From an uncultured Bacteroidia bacterium (GTDB lineage Bacteria > Bacteroidota > Bacteroidia > Bacteroidales > F082), in assembly GCA_902800965.1 (NCBI GenBank), contig CADCGK010000015.1, forward strand, positions 1 to 58,483: a stretch of DNA of 58,483 nucleotides, written 5' to 3'. A program made the translations under genes and the position numbers. This document shows, piece after piece, positions 8,082 through 18,420 of this stretch (positions are counted from its first letter, which is position 1; each line of letters opens with the position of its first letter). The notes under the pieces are model-generated. The model did not search any database. It saw only the letters and a program-made list of their open reading frames with translations, and was not told the origin of the DNA.

Positions 8082-10571
8082 ATGAATAGATTGTGTACAT
8101 TGTTTGCGATGCTGTTCTTAATAGGGAATGCATCTGCCCAAGTGCTAGTCAACGAGACTTTTGAAACTGGTAATACCGTGGATCAGCCACCTGTTGGCTG
8201 GATCTCCGACGATGGCGGTTGGAAAGCTGGTATTACGATACCTGATGACAATACCGCCCGAGGCAGGAAACCCCATACGGGCGACTGGTACATGTATGCC
8301 ACCTACAACACCGATGTGTGGACATACAAGGAAATCGACGTTACCGATGGCAGTTACTACCGTGTCTCGTTTTGGTACGCTACTTGGCATGTCGATCACT
8401 TCAACCTGGAAGTCAAAGCAGGTGCAAGTGCTGATCCTACGGCGATGACTGTTCCCGTGGTGCCGATGATGGTCATTGACAATGAAGACTACGAGCAGAC
8501 GTCAGCCGTGTTCCAAGCAACAAGCACAGGTTCGTTTTATGTTGGTTTCCACAGTGTGGCCGACAATGGTCCCTGGTATCTCTCGATCGACGATGTGACA
8601 ATAGAGCAGACCCAGCAATATAACTTTGCCATCGAACAACTTACCGCCGATACATCGGTGTATTTTGGCGAGCCAGTCTATCTGCGCTTTCTCCTGAGCA
8701 ATACGGGCGATGAGGATGATACCTATCAGTTCGCTGGTACCGGAAGCCTGCCTGTGGAGTTCTATCAAGACGGAACAGCAATCACTCAAGTAGCTTTGCC
8801 ATATAATAGTGAAGTGCAGTTGGTCGCGAAAACCACTTTGCCCATGAATTTGAGCAATGGCGAGATACAGCATGTCACCTTTGACGTTTCTTCTGCTCAT
8901 GCTCCTTCACAAAGCGTCGATTTCCAAATCACTGCGTTGGAGCCGTTCAGCGCTTTCCCGTTGATGGAAGGATTTGATGATGCCACATTCCCGCCTATGG
9001 GATGGCAAAACGTGGCCACCAACGGTACATACGTTTTCGAACGCAAGACCTCGAACGACTGGCCAGCGTGCAATCCTCACGATGAGACTGCCGCAATGGC
9101 TAGATATTACAGCTACTCCGCCCCTGAAGGCTGGAAATGTTCGCTGATTTCGCCCAAGCTGCATCTCAACGCTACGGACAACACAGTGCGCTACTGGATT
9201 TTCCGTAACTTCAACAATAACATCAACCGTCCCGACAGGATTAATGTGTACTATTCTCCGACCACAAATACAGCCGATGGAACGCTACTTGGCACCGTGC
9301 ATCGCAACACCATGATGGAGCCAGTGGTGGGTGAAAACAGCGATTGGTATGAATACACTTATACCTTCGACAGCCCGGAAGGCTATGGCTTCATCATTTT
9401 CGAAGCTGAGAGCGGCTATGGTTGGAGCCTCTGCATCGATGATATCTATATCAACGCCACTTCAGTTGACAACAATCCACCTGCCGTCGTCTCTCTCAAG
9501 GGGACCCAGACCTGGGCGGATACTGAGATGAACCTATCATTGAGGGTTTATGACGAATCCAGTGTCCCTAACCAAATGCAAGCCACCTATACGATTGACG
9601 GTCATTCGTATGACCTTACATTATATGGAGGCACAAAAGCCAATTACGATTTCACGGCGACTTTGCCTGCCCAACCCAATCACACTACGGCAAGCATCGT
9701 TTTCCATCTGGTCGATGAACTGGGTCATGCGGCCGACTCTGACCCCTATGAACTGCATTGGGATTGGCAGGCACCGATGCTCCATGAAGGCTTCGAAGAC
9801 GAACAATTCCCTCCAGAGGGTTGGTCGATACAGTCGCTTAACATGAGCTGGTTCAGCTGGTACAGATTCCCTGCGGAATATGCCACCAACTATTTCGGTG
9901 ATGAATATTATGTGGTGCCACCACAAGGAACGAGGATGGCTGGCGTCGAATGGGACGAGTCGGACGAATGGGGACCACAGGACGAAGCGCTTGTTACGCC
10001 GCTGTTGACCATTGACCGACCTGCGGCACTGAGTTTTGAGACGTTTTGCCAATATGGTATTGCGGAATACCAAGATCATTTCAAGGTGGATGTCCTGGAC
10101 ACCAATACAGGGGACTGGAACACGCTTTGGGATGCCGTGGATCAGCCGCAATGGGTTAACCAGTTCCAGGAGCCGGTCCATATCGATTTGTCGGCTTATC
10201 AGGGTCAGAATATCAGGTTGAGATGGCGCGCCCATAACAATGGAAGCGATATCTTGACCTTCTCCTGGTTTATTGACAACGTGAAAGTGGTGGCAACGGA
10301 TACTACCGGAGTCGTGGTTGAGGAGTCATTGCTTGATGAGAGCGCCGTTAGTCTATATCCCAATCCCGTCAAGGACAAACTTCATATTGGCGCAAAAAGC
10401 GTGATCCGTCTGATGGAGCTTGTTGCCATTGATGGCCGTCGGATGAGACAATGGATCATTGACGCCAATGAGACTGAAGTGGTGTTGAAGGGGCTTGCCA
10501 AAGGTGTCTATATGTTGCAGATCGTGACCGATGATGGCGTGTTGACAAAGAAATTTGTATTGAGTGAATAA
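8082..10571 (+). CDS. T9SS-sorted protein with three choice-of-anchor J / cleaved-adhesin-like domains
   Basis: The 829-residue product has a signal peptide ending at GNASAQ. Three MAM-like beta-jelly-roll modules of the choice-of-anchor J type begin at VNETFETGNTVDQPPVGW (about residue 22), MEGFDDATFPPMGWQ (about 295) and HEGFEDEQFPPEGWS (about 567). Between them lie Ig/CARDB-like spacers. Similar modules occur in the adhesin regions of gingipains and in many Bacteroidetes surface proteins that bind protein or glycan. The C terminus is a T9SS type A domain (VSLYPNPVKDKLHIGAKS, KGVYMLQIVTDDG, KKFVLSE). It lies 20 nt after the previous gene and 16 nt before the C10 protease, so the three are probably one transcript. 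Confidence 0.87.
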   Translation: MNRLCTLFAMLFLIGNASAQVLVNETFETGNTVDQPPVGWISDDGGWKAGITIPDDNTARGRKPHTGDWYMYATYNTDVWTYKEIDVTDGSYYRVSFWYATWHVDHFNLEVKAGASADPTAMTVPVVPMMVIDNEDYEQTSAVFQATSTGSFYVGFHSVADNGPWYLSIDDVTIEQTQQYNFAIEQLTADTSVYFGEPVYLRFLLSNTGDEDDTYQFAGTGSLPVEFYQDGTAITQVALPYNSEVQLVAKTTLPMNLSNGEIQHVTFDVSSAHAPSQSVDFQITALEPFSAFPLMEGFDDATFPPMGWQNVATNGTYVFERKTSNDWPACNPHDETAAMARYYSYSAPEGWKCSLISPKLHLNATDNTVRYWIFRNFNNNINRPDRINVYYSPTTNTADGTLLGTVHRNTMMEPVVGENSDWYEYTYTFDSPEGYGFIIFEAESGYGWSLCIDDIYINATSVDNNPPAVVSLKGTQTWADTEMNLSLRVYDESSVPNQMQATYTIDGHSYDLTLYGGTKANYDFTATLPAQPNHTTASIVFHLVDELGHAADSDPYELHWDWQAPMLHEGFEDEQFPPEGWSIQSLNMSWFSWYRFPAEYATNYFGDEYYVVPPQGTRMAGVEWDESDEWGPQDEALVTPLLTIDRPAALSFETFCQYGIAEYQDHFKVDVLDTNTGDWNTLWDAVDQPQWVNQFQEPVHIDLSAYQGQNIRLRWRAHNNGSDILTFSWFIDNVKVVATDTTGVVVEESLLDESAVSLYPNPVKDKLHIGAKSVIRLMELVAIDGRRMRQWIIDANETEVVLKGLAKGVYMLQIVTDDGVLTKKFVLSE

Positions 10572-10587
10572 AAAAAACTATAGCATT

Positions 10588-13137
10588 ATGAAACGATTAT
10601 TATTCTTTATTACAGCCGTCACAATGATGGCGTCATTGAATGGAGCTCCAGTGTCTCATGCTGATGCGCTGAAGGCCGCCTCTAGCTTTATGAAGGTTAG
10701 AATGGAGGAGATGTCATTGCCTGTTGAACCTTTGACGGAGTTGACGCTCGACAGAAGTTTGCAATTGGAACACCTATATGTCTTCTCCGGAGAACATAGT
10801 TTTGTCATTTTATCGGCTGACGACAGAGCGGTGCCAGTCTTGGGCTATGCGTTGGACCGTCCCTTTGATGCGGATAATATGCCTGCCAACATGTTGTCGT
10901 GGCTGCAAGGCTATGACTATGAAATCAGCTATTTGATAGAGCATCAGGTTGAGGCTTCAAAGGACATTGTTGAGGCTTGGGGAATGCTTGCCCAGGAGAC
11001 GTTATGGCAGCCTGTGAACCGTTCGGAAGTGTTGCCGTTGATTGCCACGAAATGGGGACAGCGCGCTCCGTTCAACTACAATTGTCCAGGCAGTTGTGTC
11101 ACTGGTTGTGTGGCTATAGCCATGTCCCAAATCATGAAGTATTGGGAATACCCGAATAAAGGAACGGGATCCCACTCTTATTTCCATTCCACTTACGGGT
11201 CGCTCAATGCCAATTTTGGTAATACGACCTATGATTGGGATCAGATGACTTTCACGCCCAGTGCCTCTTGTCCTTTGTCAGAGAAACAGGCTATTGGTAC
11301 GTTGGCTTATCAATGCGGTGTGGCGGTGGAGATGGATTATGGTCCGGAGGTCAGTTCGGCATATTCAGCTGATGTTCCTAATGCCATGATTCAGTATTTT
11401 GGCTATAACCCGGGAACGGTGATGGACGAGAAAGCATATTTTACTGATGCAGGATGGAAGACTTTGATCAAAGATGAGCTGAACCAATTGCGTCCAGTGT
11501 ATTACGCTGGTAATAATGCAACCAGCGATGGTGGTCATGCTTTTATTTGCGATGGTTATGATAACCGCGATTATTTTCACTTCAACTGGGGATGGACAGG
11601 TAACCATGATGCTTTTTACATGATCGGGTCGCTGAATCCACAGAGTTCCATGGATTTGAATTATCTCAACAGGGTTATTACGGGATTGTATCCCGCCACC
11701 TATGCAATCCAAGCTCCGACCAACCTTCGCGCCACAGTTCAAGGGAAAGATGCTCATTTGTCATGGAATGCCTCTTCGGGCGCTTCAAATTATAATGTGT
11801 ATCGTAATGGTTTCCTGATTGCTGCCCATGTGAGCGGCACCAGCTATGTTGACGGACAACTTGATTATGGGGATTACACTTATTATGTAAAAGCCATAAA
11901 TAGCAATGGCGATCGGTCTCCAAAGTCGTCGACCGCTGAGGCACATATTGGTTATTCTATTCCGGCACCATCGGCATTGATGGGTCAGTTTTATCAGAAC
12001 AATGCCTCGGTGAGATTGAGCTGGGAAGCCCCGCTTCCTCAAGAAGCCGAACTCCATTATGGATTAGAGTCATATACGGGTTTTTGCGGCTATCTTGATT
12101 ATCCCAATTACTGGGCGCAGCGATATCCTGTATCGACAATCGCCCCGTTGGCAGGGATGAGTATCACCGATGTCCAAGCTTATATTAAAGAAGGGGGGAC
12201 CTATACCTTGTATCTTTATGTGGGAAATGAATCCGGAACGCAAGCACTGCTATGCCAACGGAGTTATACGTGTGATGAAGAAGGATTTTATAACCTTCCT
12301 TTGGCATCACCCATAGCACTAGATTATACGCATGACTTGTGGGTGGTCCTTTATGCGCCTGCATCTTTCTCACATCCTGCTGCTTATTGCCCTTATGGAG
12401 GAGAGGGCTGCGAGAATGCTGCCTATATCAGCTATACAGGCGATTCATGGACTACATTTGATGACGGACGTTCGTGGCTGATGAATGTGGTCTTGGAAGG
12501 CCCAAGCCTCACTTACAAGGTGACTCGTAACGGTGTGGCTTTGGTTGATAATTTGGCAGGGACAGAGTTCTATGACGATCATTTGGTGTCAGGTTCTTTG
12601 AGCTACCGGGTCCAAACAAATGGTTTGGGACAGACATCCGATTTTTCTCAAGCTTTTTCCATTTCTTTGGTGGACATCCAAGTCAGTGTTGACAATCCGG
12701 CAGGCGGTTCTGTTAATGGAGGAGGATTGTATGCAGTTGGTGGTGATGTTGCCTTGAGAGCCGTTGCCAATACTGGATATCAATTCAAAGGCTGGATGGA
12801 AAATGGGTCGATAGTCGCTGTCAATCCAACTTATACGTTTGTGGCAAACGATAACCGTAACCTGATGGCCAGTTTCCAAAGAAACAACGGAGTGGAGGAC
12901 TTGCAAGAGTCGTTCGTGTTGTATCCGAATCCGGTCAAGTCGCAGCTGCACATAGAGTCCAATGTGGTCATACGGCAATTGGAGCTGGTGACGGTGGATG
13001 GAGTAGTGGTTGAGACAAAGGAAGTCAACGCTGCAGAAGTGGATTGTGCTGTTTCAGAATACGCCAAAGGTGTGTATTTCATCCGTCTTGTGACTGATGA
13101 AGGAGTTATCGTTAAGAAAGTGGTGTTGAGTGAATAA
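10588..13137 (+). CDS. C10-family cysteine protease (streptopain/interpain-like) with T9SS sorting domain
   Basis: The 849-residue product starts at the ATG at 10588, which begins a signal peptide (MKRLLFFITAVTMMASLNG). The upstream frame extension overlaps the previous gene. A propeptide precedes the peptidase C10 domain. The catalytic Cys is residue 174 in TGCVAIAMSQIMKYW and the catalytic His is residue 317 in GGHAFICDGYD, followed by NWGW at 333-336. All match the streptopain active site. After the protease come a fibronectin III-like segment, a further beta domain and an InlB-type repeat (GYQFKGWMENGS), then a T9SS type A tail (VLYPNPVKSQLHIESN, KGVYFIRLVTDEG, KKVVLSE). The likely role is a secreted endopeptidase acting on host or dietary protein. 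Confidence 0.93.
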   Translation: MKRLLFFITAVTMMASLNGAPVSHADALKAASSFMKVRMEEMSLPVEPLTELTLDRSLQLEHLYVFSGEHSFVILSADDRAVPVLGYALDRPFDADNMPANMLSWLQGYDYEISYLIEHQVEASKDIVEAWGMLAQETLWQPVNRSEVLPLIATKWGQRAPFNYNCPGSCVTGCVAIAMSQIMKYWEYPNKGTGSHSYFHSTYGSLNANFGNTTYDWDQMTFTPSASCPLSEKQAIGTLAYQCGVAVEMDYGPEVSSAYSADVPNAMIQYFGYNPGTVMDEKAYFTDAGWKTLIKDELNQLRPVYYAGNNATSDGGHAFICDGYDNRDYFHFNWGWTGNHDAFYMIGSLNPQSSMDLNYLNRVITGLYPATYAIQAPTNLRATVQGKDAHLSWNASSGASNYNVYRNGFLIAAHVSGTSYVDGQLDYGDYTYYVKAINSNGDRSPKSSTAEAHIGYSIPAPSALMGQFYQNNASVRLSWEAPLPQEAELHYGLESYTGFCGYLDYPNYWAQRYPVSTIAPLAGMSITDVQAYIKEGGTYTLYLYVGNESGTQALLCQRSYTCDEEGFYNLPLASPIALDYTHDLWVVLYAPASFSHPAAYCPYGGEGCENAAYISYTGDSWTTFDDGRSWLMNVVLEGPSLTYKVTRNGVALVDNLAGTEFYDDHLVSGSLSYRVQTNGLGQTSDFSQAFSISLVDIQVSVDNPAGGSVNGGGLYAVGGDVALRAVANTGYQFKGWMENGSIVAVNPTYTFVANDNRNLMASFQRNNGVEDLQESFVLYPNPVKSQLHIESNVVIRQLELVTVDGVVVETKEVNAAEVDCAVSEYAKGVYFIRLVTDEGVIVKKVVLSE

Positions 13138-13140
13138 GCC

Positions 13141-14298
13141 ATGACTGAAAACCTTGAGAAATTCCTAAACCGTGTCAGTGAGTCGGCGGCGCAAAGCACG
13201 TTGGTAAAGATGACGTTGAGCAAGCCGGCTCAGAAACATGACGAGCTGCGTAACATCTATGTGAAGCCGGTGCTGATCAAGGAGAAACGTCTTTTCAACT
13301 TCACTTACCATTACGAGCGCCGCGACGAGGTGAAAAACTATGATGTTGAGCAGATGTTGGATGTCCTGAAAGGAATGATCCCTGATCGCTTCTTGAATGC
13401 CGTGCTTTTCACGGTGAGCGACGATGTCACCTTATTGATCTCCAGCAAGGGTAAGGCGACGATTCAAATCAAGAAGGTCCAGGAATGCCGCGAGCAAAGC
13501 TTGGAGCATGACAAGCAGAAAGTTCGTTTGATCAATCCGGCAAATCCGTGGTGGTGCCAGCTCGGTCTGACCACGCGCGAAGGCAAGATTACCGCTGACA
13601 TGCAGCACAAGTTCAAGCAGATTTACAAGTATGCAGAGATTGTGGAAAGTCTTGTCAAGCCAATGAAGTTCGACGGCACGGTTCACATCGCCGACATGGG
13701 GGCGGGGAAGGGATATCTCACTTTTGCCCTTTATGAATTGCTGACCCAGCGGTTGCATCTGGATGTGGATATTAAAGGGGTTGAGATTCGTCCTGACTTG
13801 GTGTTGAAGATCAATGAGATTATCAAGTCCTCTGGTTTGAAGGGTTTGGAGTTTGTGAAGAGTAGCATCGAGGCATTTCAGCCTGAAAAGCTGGATGTGT
13901 TGATTGCCCTTCATGCGTGCGACACAGCCACTGACGATGCCATTGCCAAAGGTATCAGGGCAGGGGCGGAGTTGATTGTCTGCGCCCCCTGTTGCCATAA
14001 ACAGATCCGTCAGGAGATGGAACGCTCCGGGAAAGTCGATGCCATCACGCGTTACGGCATCTTTATGGAGCGTCAGGCAGTGATGATCACCGACACGATA
14101 CGAGCCTTGATGATGGAATATTACGGCTATAAAACCCAGGTGATGGAATTCATTGAGATGGAACATACACCCAAAAATGTGCTGCTTGTTGGGCGTAAGA
14201 CCGATAAAACGCCTGACAGACTGATGATTAGCAAGGCAATCGGCGATCTTAAACGGCAATACGGCATTCAAAAGCATTACCTTGAAACCATCTTGTAA
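13141..14298 (+). CDS. SAM-dependent methyltransferase with PCCH motif (Methyltransf_32-like)
   Basis: The 385-residue cytosolic protein has a class I SAM-binding motif (HIADMGAGKGYLTFALYE, about residues 182-199). Later come LHACDTATDDAI and CAPCCHKQ, a combination seen in the Methyltransf_32 group that includes tRNA and protein methyltransferases. The N-terminal 130 residues look like an accessory, possibly RNA-binding, domain. The substrate cannot be read from the sequence. The start is 3 nt after the protease stop, yet nothing links the functions; it may simply share the transcript. Confidence 0.8.
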   Translation: MTENLEKFLNRVSESAAQSTLVKMTLSKPAQKHDELRNIYVKPVLIKEKRLFNFTYHYERRDEVKNYDVEQMLDVLKGMIPDRFLNAVLFTVSDDVTLLISSKGKATIQIKKVQECREQSLEHDKQKVRLINPANPWWCQLGLTTREGKITADMQHKFKQIYKYAEIVESLVKPMKFDGTVHIADMGAGKGYLTFALYELLTQRLHLDVDIKGVEIRPDLVLKINEIIKSSGLKGLEFVKSSIEAFQPEKLDVLIALHACDTATDDAIAKGIRAGAELIVCAPCCHKQIRQEMERSGKVDAITRYGIFMERQAVMITDTIRALMMEYYGYKTQVMEFIEMEHTPKNVLLVGRKTDKTPDRLMISKAIGDLKRQYGIQKHYLETIL

Positions 14299-14340
14299 AA
14301 TAATTCTTGAATAAGTGGCTTTTAATCAAAAGATTCTTCG

Positions 14341-14348
14341 TATCTTTG
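14341..14348 (+). promoter_or_regulatory. Bacteroidetes -7 box (TATCTTTG) of ilvE
   Basis: TATCTTTG lies 38 nt before the ilvE ATG. No exact TTTG is found at -33. Its position fits a transcript start near 14355 and a leader of about 30 nt. Confidence 0.6.
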
Positions 14349-14386
14349 TTTCCAAACAACTAAATACTTAAAACACGTTTTATATC

Positions 14387-15412
14387 ATGCAAAACATCGA
14401 TTGGGGAAGTCTCCCATTTGGTTATTATCCAACGAATTACAACGTCCGCTGCTATTACAGAAACGGTCAGTGGGGCGAGTTTGAAGTCAGTTCAGAAACC
14501 ACCATTAACATCCACATGGCTGCTACCTGCCTGCATTATGGTCAGGAAGCTTTTGAAGGCCTGAAGGCTTTCCGTGGCAAGGATGGCAAGGTGCGTATCT
14601 TCCGCATGGACGAGAATGCTAAGCGTTTGCAGTCATCTTGCCGTGGTATCATGATGGCTGAATTTCCTATTGAGAAGTTCGAAGAGGCTGTCGTGAAGTG
14701 TGTGAAGCTGAATGCTGAGTTCATCCCTCCATACGAGAGCGGTGCTTCATTGTACCTCCGTCCACTGTTGATCGGCACAGGCGCCCGCGTAGGTGTGAAA
14801 CCTGCTGATGAGTATCTGTTCCTGGTGTTTGCTACACCTGTCGGTCCTTACTTCAAGGGCGGCTTCATGGCTAACCCATACGTCATCACCCGTAAGTACG
14901 ACCGTTCTGCTCCTCTGGGCACTGGTATCTACAAGGTCGGTGGCAACTACGCTGCTTCCATGCGTGCTCACGTTGAAGCCTGCCATGGTGGCCAATATGC
15001 CTGCGAATTCTATCTCGATGCCAAGGAAAAGAAGTACATCGATGAGGCTGGGGCTGCCAACTTCTTCGGTATCAAGAATGGTACTTACATCACACCATTG
15101 TCAACATCCATCCTTCCTTCCATCACCAACAAGAGTTTGATCCAGATTGCTGAGAGCATCGGCATGAAGGTGGAACGTCGTCCTATCGCAGAAGAAGAGC
15201 TGACTACCTTCGAGGAAGCTGGCGCTTGCGGTACCGCCGCCGTGATTAGCCCGATTTCACGTATCGACGATCCTGAGAACGGCAAGTCATACACTTTCGG
15301 TGACGGCAAACCTGGTCCATGGAGTGAAAAGCTCTACAACAAACTCCGCGGCATCCAGTATGGTACCGAACCTGATGAATTCGGTTGGATTACGATCGTT
15401 GAAGGTATCTAA
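14387..15412 (+). CDS. ilvE: Branched-chain amino acid aminotransferase
   Basis: This 341-residue fold type IV PLP enzyme interconverts Leu, Ile and Val with their 2-oxo acids using glutamate/2-oxoglutarate. The PLP lysine is Lys183 in GIYKVGGNYAAS. The segments YGQEAFEGLKAFRG, LYLRPLLIGTGARVGV and EAGAANFFGI are hallmarks of the BCAT subgroup. The length is usual for class II BCATs. Codon use is even and strongly biased, suggesting good expression. It is a single-gene unit with its own promoter box and a hairpin terminator at 15436-15469. Confidence 0.95.
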   Translation: MQNIDWGSLPFGYYPTNYNVRCYYRNGQWGEFEVSSETTINIHMAATCLHYGQEAFEGLKAFRGKDGKVRIFRMDENAKRLQSSCRGIMMAEFPIEKFEEAVVKCVKLNAEFIPPYESGASLYLRPLLIGTGARVGVKPADEYLFLVFATPVGPYFKGGFMANPYVITRKYDRSAPLGTGIYKVGGNYAASMRAHVEACHGGQYACEFYLDAKEKKYIDEAGAANFFGIKNGTYITPLSTSILPSITNKSLIQIAESIGMKVERRPIAEEELTTFEEAGACGTAAVISPISRIDDPENGKSYTFGDGKPGPWSEKLYNKLRGIQYGTEPDEFGWITIVEGI

Positions 15413-15435
15413 TTGATACTTTTCCGATTGCCTTC

Positions 15436-15469
15436 AAAAAAATGCGTCACATGGTGGCGCATTTTTTTT
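15436..15469 (+). terminator. Rho-independent terminator after ilvE
   Basis: AATGCGTCAC at 15441-15450 pairs with GTGGCGCATT at 15454-15463 (one T-G wobble) around a 3-nt loop, followed by a T run. Confidence 0.85.
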
Positions 15470-15477
15470 GTTTTTAT

Positions 15478-15485
15478 TATTTTTG
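15478..15485 (+). promoter_or_regulatory. Bacteroidetes -7 box (TATTTTTG) of the Omp28-like gene
   Basis: TATTTTTG follows the ilvE terminator and lies about 40 nt before the ATG at 15526. No exact -33 TTTG is present at the usual distance. Confidence 0.5.
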
Positions 15486-15525
15486 TACCGATTATGGATT
15501 ATTATCAAACTAAAATCATAAGACA

Positions 15526-17544
15526 ATGAAAAAGTTTACTTTGTTTTTAATGGCTTTGTTGGCGTTTTCCTTCTCTGTGAAAGCCCAACAGTTTGTCTCT
15601 ACAGAGCCTGCCAATAGAAATGTTATCATTGAAGAGTTTACAGGTCGTAACTGCGGCTATTGTCCTGAAGGTCATCTTATTGCGAATACAATCATGGCCA
15701 ACAATCCTGGTCGTGCCTGGGCAATCAATGTTCATGCTGGAAGTTATGCTCCAACGAGTTACCCGAATTTTATCACTTCTGATAGTGAAGCTATTCGTGC
15801 TGGTTTTGGCGCAACTAGTTTTCCGACTGGTGTGGTGAACCGTTCTACCGCGTCGCCTCAGAGCAGAGGCGCTTGGACTAATCTTGCTAACACGCAGCTT
15901 GGACAAGCCTCTGAGTGCAACATTGCGGGTCAGTACAGAATCAATGAGAACACTCGTACCGCCACCATCACTGTTGAGGTGTATTATACGGGCAACAGCA
16001 CCGCTGACGAGAACTATCTTACCGTTGCTATGTTGCAGGACAGCATCATGGGCTCGCAGTCTGGTTCAAGCGGCAATCCAGCTCAAGTGGTGAATGGCTC
16101 CTATTGCCACATGCATGTCCTCCGCGATATCATCAATAGCAGCCCTTGGGGTGAGGCTATTTCTCCTACTACACAAGGCACGCTGATTACCAAGACCTAT
16201 GAGTATCAGATTCCTGAGACCATCGGCTCACCCAATGGCGTTGAAGTGAAACTTGATCATGTTTTCTTCCTTGCCTGGGTCAGTGAACGTTTTCAAGGCA
16301 CTCCCACACGTCCCATCTTGACAGGTTGCGAACTAGAGAGGTCTATTATGACGGATGACCCAATCCATCCGGTGGTGAGCTCTTGCAGACAGAAAGCAGT
16401 AGCAGAGTGCAGCATGACAAAGTCTTTCTCGTTCAATGTGTTTAATGCTGGTCTTGATGAAATCAATACTTTTAAGTATAACGTGTCGGTTGGAGACGTT
16501 AATCAAGAGTTTGAGTGGAATGGTAATCTTGAATCAGCGGATGATGTTACTGTTGAGTTCGAACTGGAGATTCCTGCTGGAGTACATTCCAGTGCGCTTC
16601 AAATCACAGAGGTTAACGGAGAGACGTATGATGAAACGGCACACTTTACGGCCGAAGGCCTTGAGTGGTTTGAGTTGACAGCTGATGGAGACGTCACATC
16701 GCTGAAAATCTATGTTGTTCAGGACCAGTATGGTGAGCAGATTACTTGGGATATCATCAATTCAGTTGGTGAAGTGATTGCCGAGGGAGGACCTTATGAA
16801 CATCTCGTGGGTACAGGCGCTACGTTGCCAAATGTTCATAACGTGACTAATTTGCCGGTCAATGATTGCTATATGTTCAGAATCTTTGATAGCAACGGCA
16901 ACGGCATCTGCTGCAATTACGGCAATGGTTATTACTACATTAAGGATGCTGCTGGCAATAGGATTATTGAGGGCGAAGGCGATTTTGGCGAAGAAGCCAA
17001 ACATCTTATTTCAATTACTAATTCCAATGCCGCATCCGTAGTAACTGCTGATCCTCAAATCCTTGGCGACCATGAAGCCATGTTTATCGGCTCGCTGAAT
17101 GGATCGGCCTCTGAGGTTGGCTTTGAATATAAGAAGCTTGTCGATCCCACCCTATATACCGTAGAAGGCGTGTTGGATGGCAAGACTTTCACTGCAAATG
17201 TGGACGATTTGGAGTTGAATACCATGTATTCGCTAAAAGCATACGCTATGGTCGGTGGCAGTAAGATTTATGGCAATGAAGTACATTTCCACACTTGGGT
17301 ACAAGGCGTCAGCGAACTGGAGAAGTCATTGGTGGTGTATCCCAATCCTGCGAACGATTACCTGATTGTCGAAGGCGAAATGACCTCGGTTGAAGTTTAC
17401 AACACGGTTGGACAATGTCTGATGTCGAAGCAGGTCAATGGTGACACCAAGATAGACCTTTCGGGATTCAACGATGGCATCTATTTCCTCCGTGTATATA
17501 ATAACGGTGAGATGGCTGTCCGTAAGTTCTCGGTGAATCGATAA
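15526..17544 (+). CDS. Omp28-like, thioredoxin-fold T9SS-sorted secreted protein
   Basis: The 672-residue product has a signal peptide ending at VKAQQ, then an Omp28-type thioredoxin-like domain (about residues 25-270) with a CxxC at Cys43-Cys46 (FTGRNCGYCPEG). A beta-rich module around 385-500 carries GNGICCNYGNGYYYI, a pattern common in T9SS cargo. The last 75 residues are a type A sorting domain (LVVYPNPANDYLIVEGE, NDGIYFLRVYNNG, RKFSVNR). A surface or secreted thiol-disulfide protein is a fair guess, but substrate and redox role are not shown. The unit is flanked by terminators on both sides. Confidence 0.86.
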   Translation: MKKFTLFLMALLAFSFSVKAQQFVSTEPANRNVIIEEFTGRNCGYCPEGHLIANTIMANNPGRAWAINVHAGSYAPTSYPNFITSDSEAIRAGFGATSFPTGVVNRSTASPQSRGAWTNLANTQLGQASECNIAGQYRINENTRTATITVEVYYTGNSTADENYLTVAMLQDSIMGSQSGSSGNPAQVVNGSYCHMHVLRDIINSSPWGEAISPTTQGTLITKTYEYQIPETIGSPNGVEVKLDHVFFLAWVSERFQGTPTRPILTGCELERSIMTDDPIHPVVSSCRQKAVAECSMTKSFSFNVFNAGLDEINTFKYNVSVGDVNQEFEWNGNLESADDVTVEFELEIPAGVHSSALQITEVNGETYDETAHFTAEGLEWFELTADGDVTSLKIYVVQDQYGEQITWDIINSVGEVIAEGGPYEHLVGTGATLPNVHNVTNLPVNDCYMFRIFDSNGNGICCNYGNGYYYIKDAAGNRIIEGEGDFGEEAKHLISITNSNAASVVTADPQILGDHEAMFIGSLNGSASEVGFEYKKLVDPTLYTVEGVLDGKTFTANVDDLELNTMYSLKAYAMVGGSKIYGNEVHFHTWVQGVSELEKSLVVYPNPANDYLIVEGEMTSVEVYNTVGQCLMSKQVNGDTKIDLSGFNDGIYFLRVYNNGEMAVRKFSVNR

Positions 17545-17560
17545 GTGACAGTAAAGCATG

Positions 17561-17590
17561 AAAAAAGGCAGCTTTTGGGCTGCCTTTTTT
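17561..17590. terminator. Bidirectional terminator between convergent genes
   Basis: AAAAAAGGCAGC and GCTGCCTTTTTT form a perfect 12-bp stem with a 6-nt loop. It can end both the Omp28-like gene (+) and pyrF (-). Confidence 0.88.
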
Positions 17591-17608
17591 GTTGCTGTTA
17601 TTTGGCAT

Positions 17609-18418
17609 TTATAACAATGCAGCCATCTGCCTTTGGAGCTTTTCGGCTTCTTCTGCTGCGCGGTCAGCGAAGTCGAACTTGTTGGATGCGTAGATGATAC
17701 CTCTGGATGAGTTAACCAACAAGCCGCAGTCCTTGCTCAAGCCGTACTTGGCCACGGTCTGAAGATCGCCGCCTTGTGCTCCCACGCCAGGGACTAGGAA
17801 GAAATAGTCGGGCAACATCTTGCGTATCTCACCCAACTCTTCAGGATGGGTGGCGCCCACCACGAACATCATCTTTTCGGAAGAGGCCCAGGTGGTAGCG
17901 GTTTGCAGCACTTGTTGATACAAAAGACGATCGCCGGTGTTAAGGTATTGGAAATCTTGTGAGCCTTTGTTTGACGTCAAAGCCAGTAAGATAACCCATT
18001 TGTCTTCGAAGTCGAGGAAGGGCTCCACCGAGTCCTTGCCCATGTAGGGGGCAACGGTCAAGGCATCGGCCTTCAAAGTGTTGAAAAAGGCCTTGGCGTA
18101 GTTGGCCGAGGTGTTGCCGATATCGCCGCGCTTGGCATCGACGATGATGAAGATCTCGGGGTAGTTTACCTTAATGTATTGGATGGTGCGTTCCAGACTC
18201 TGCCAGCCTTTGGCGCCATACACTTCGTAAAAGGCAGTGTTGGGCTTGTAGGCTACGGCAAATTCCGCTGTCTTGGTAATGATTTGTTTGTTGAACTCGA
18301 AGACGGGATCTTCCAATGATAACAGGTCTTGTGGGATCTTGTTGATGTCGGTGTCCAGACCCACGCACAGGAAGGATTTCTTCTTTTGGATTTGCTCGAT
18401 AAGTTGCTGTTTGTTCAT
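17609..18418 (-). CDS. pyrF: Orotidine 5'-phosphate decarboxylase (subfamily 2)
   Basis: The 269-residue enzyme performs the last step of UMP synthesis, decarboxylating OMP. The catalytic loop [13 protein letters not shown] carries the Asp-Lys-Asp triad, with Lys96. CVGLDTD near the N terminus and [12 protein letters not shown] near the phosphate site match the longer subfamily 2. It starts 2 nt downstream of the prfA stop and is the last gene of purM-prfA-pyrF, ending at the shared terminator. Confidence 0.96.
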   Translation of the reverse strand: MNKQQLIEQIQKKKSFLCVGLDTDINKIPQDLLSLEDPVFEFNKQIITKTAEFAVAYKPNTAFYEVYGAKGWQSLERTIQYIKVNYPEIFIIVDAKRGDIGNTSANYAKAFFNTLKADALTVAPYMGKDSVEPFLDFEDKWVILLALTSNKGSQDFQYLNTGDRLLYQQVLQTATTWASSEKMMFVVGATHPEELGEIRKMLPDYFFLVPGVGAQGGDLQTVAKYGLSKDCGLLVNSSRGIIYASNKFDFADRAAEEAEKLQRQMAALL

Positions 18419-18420
18419 AT

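Noticed and set aside
13432..14277. A 281-codon minus-strand ORF
   Set aside because: It is antisense to the methyltransferase gene, which has conserved motifs on the plus strand.
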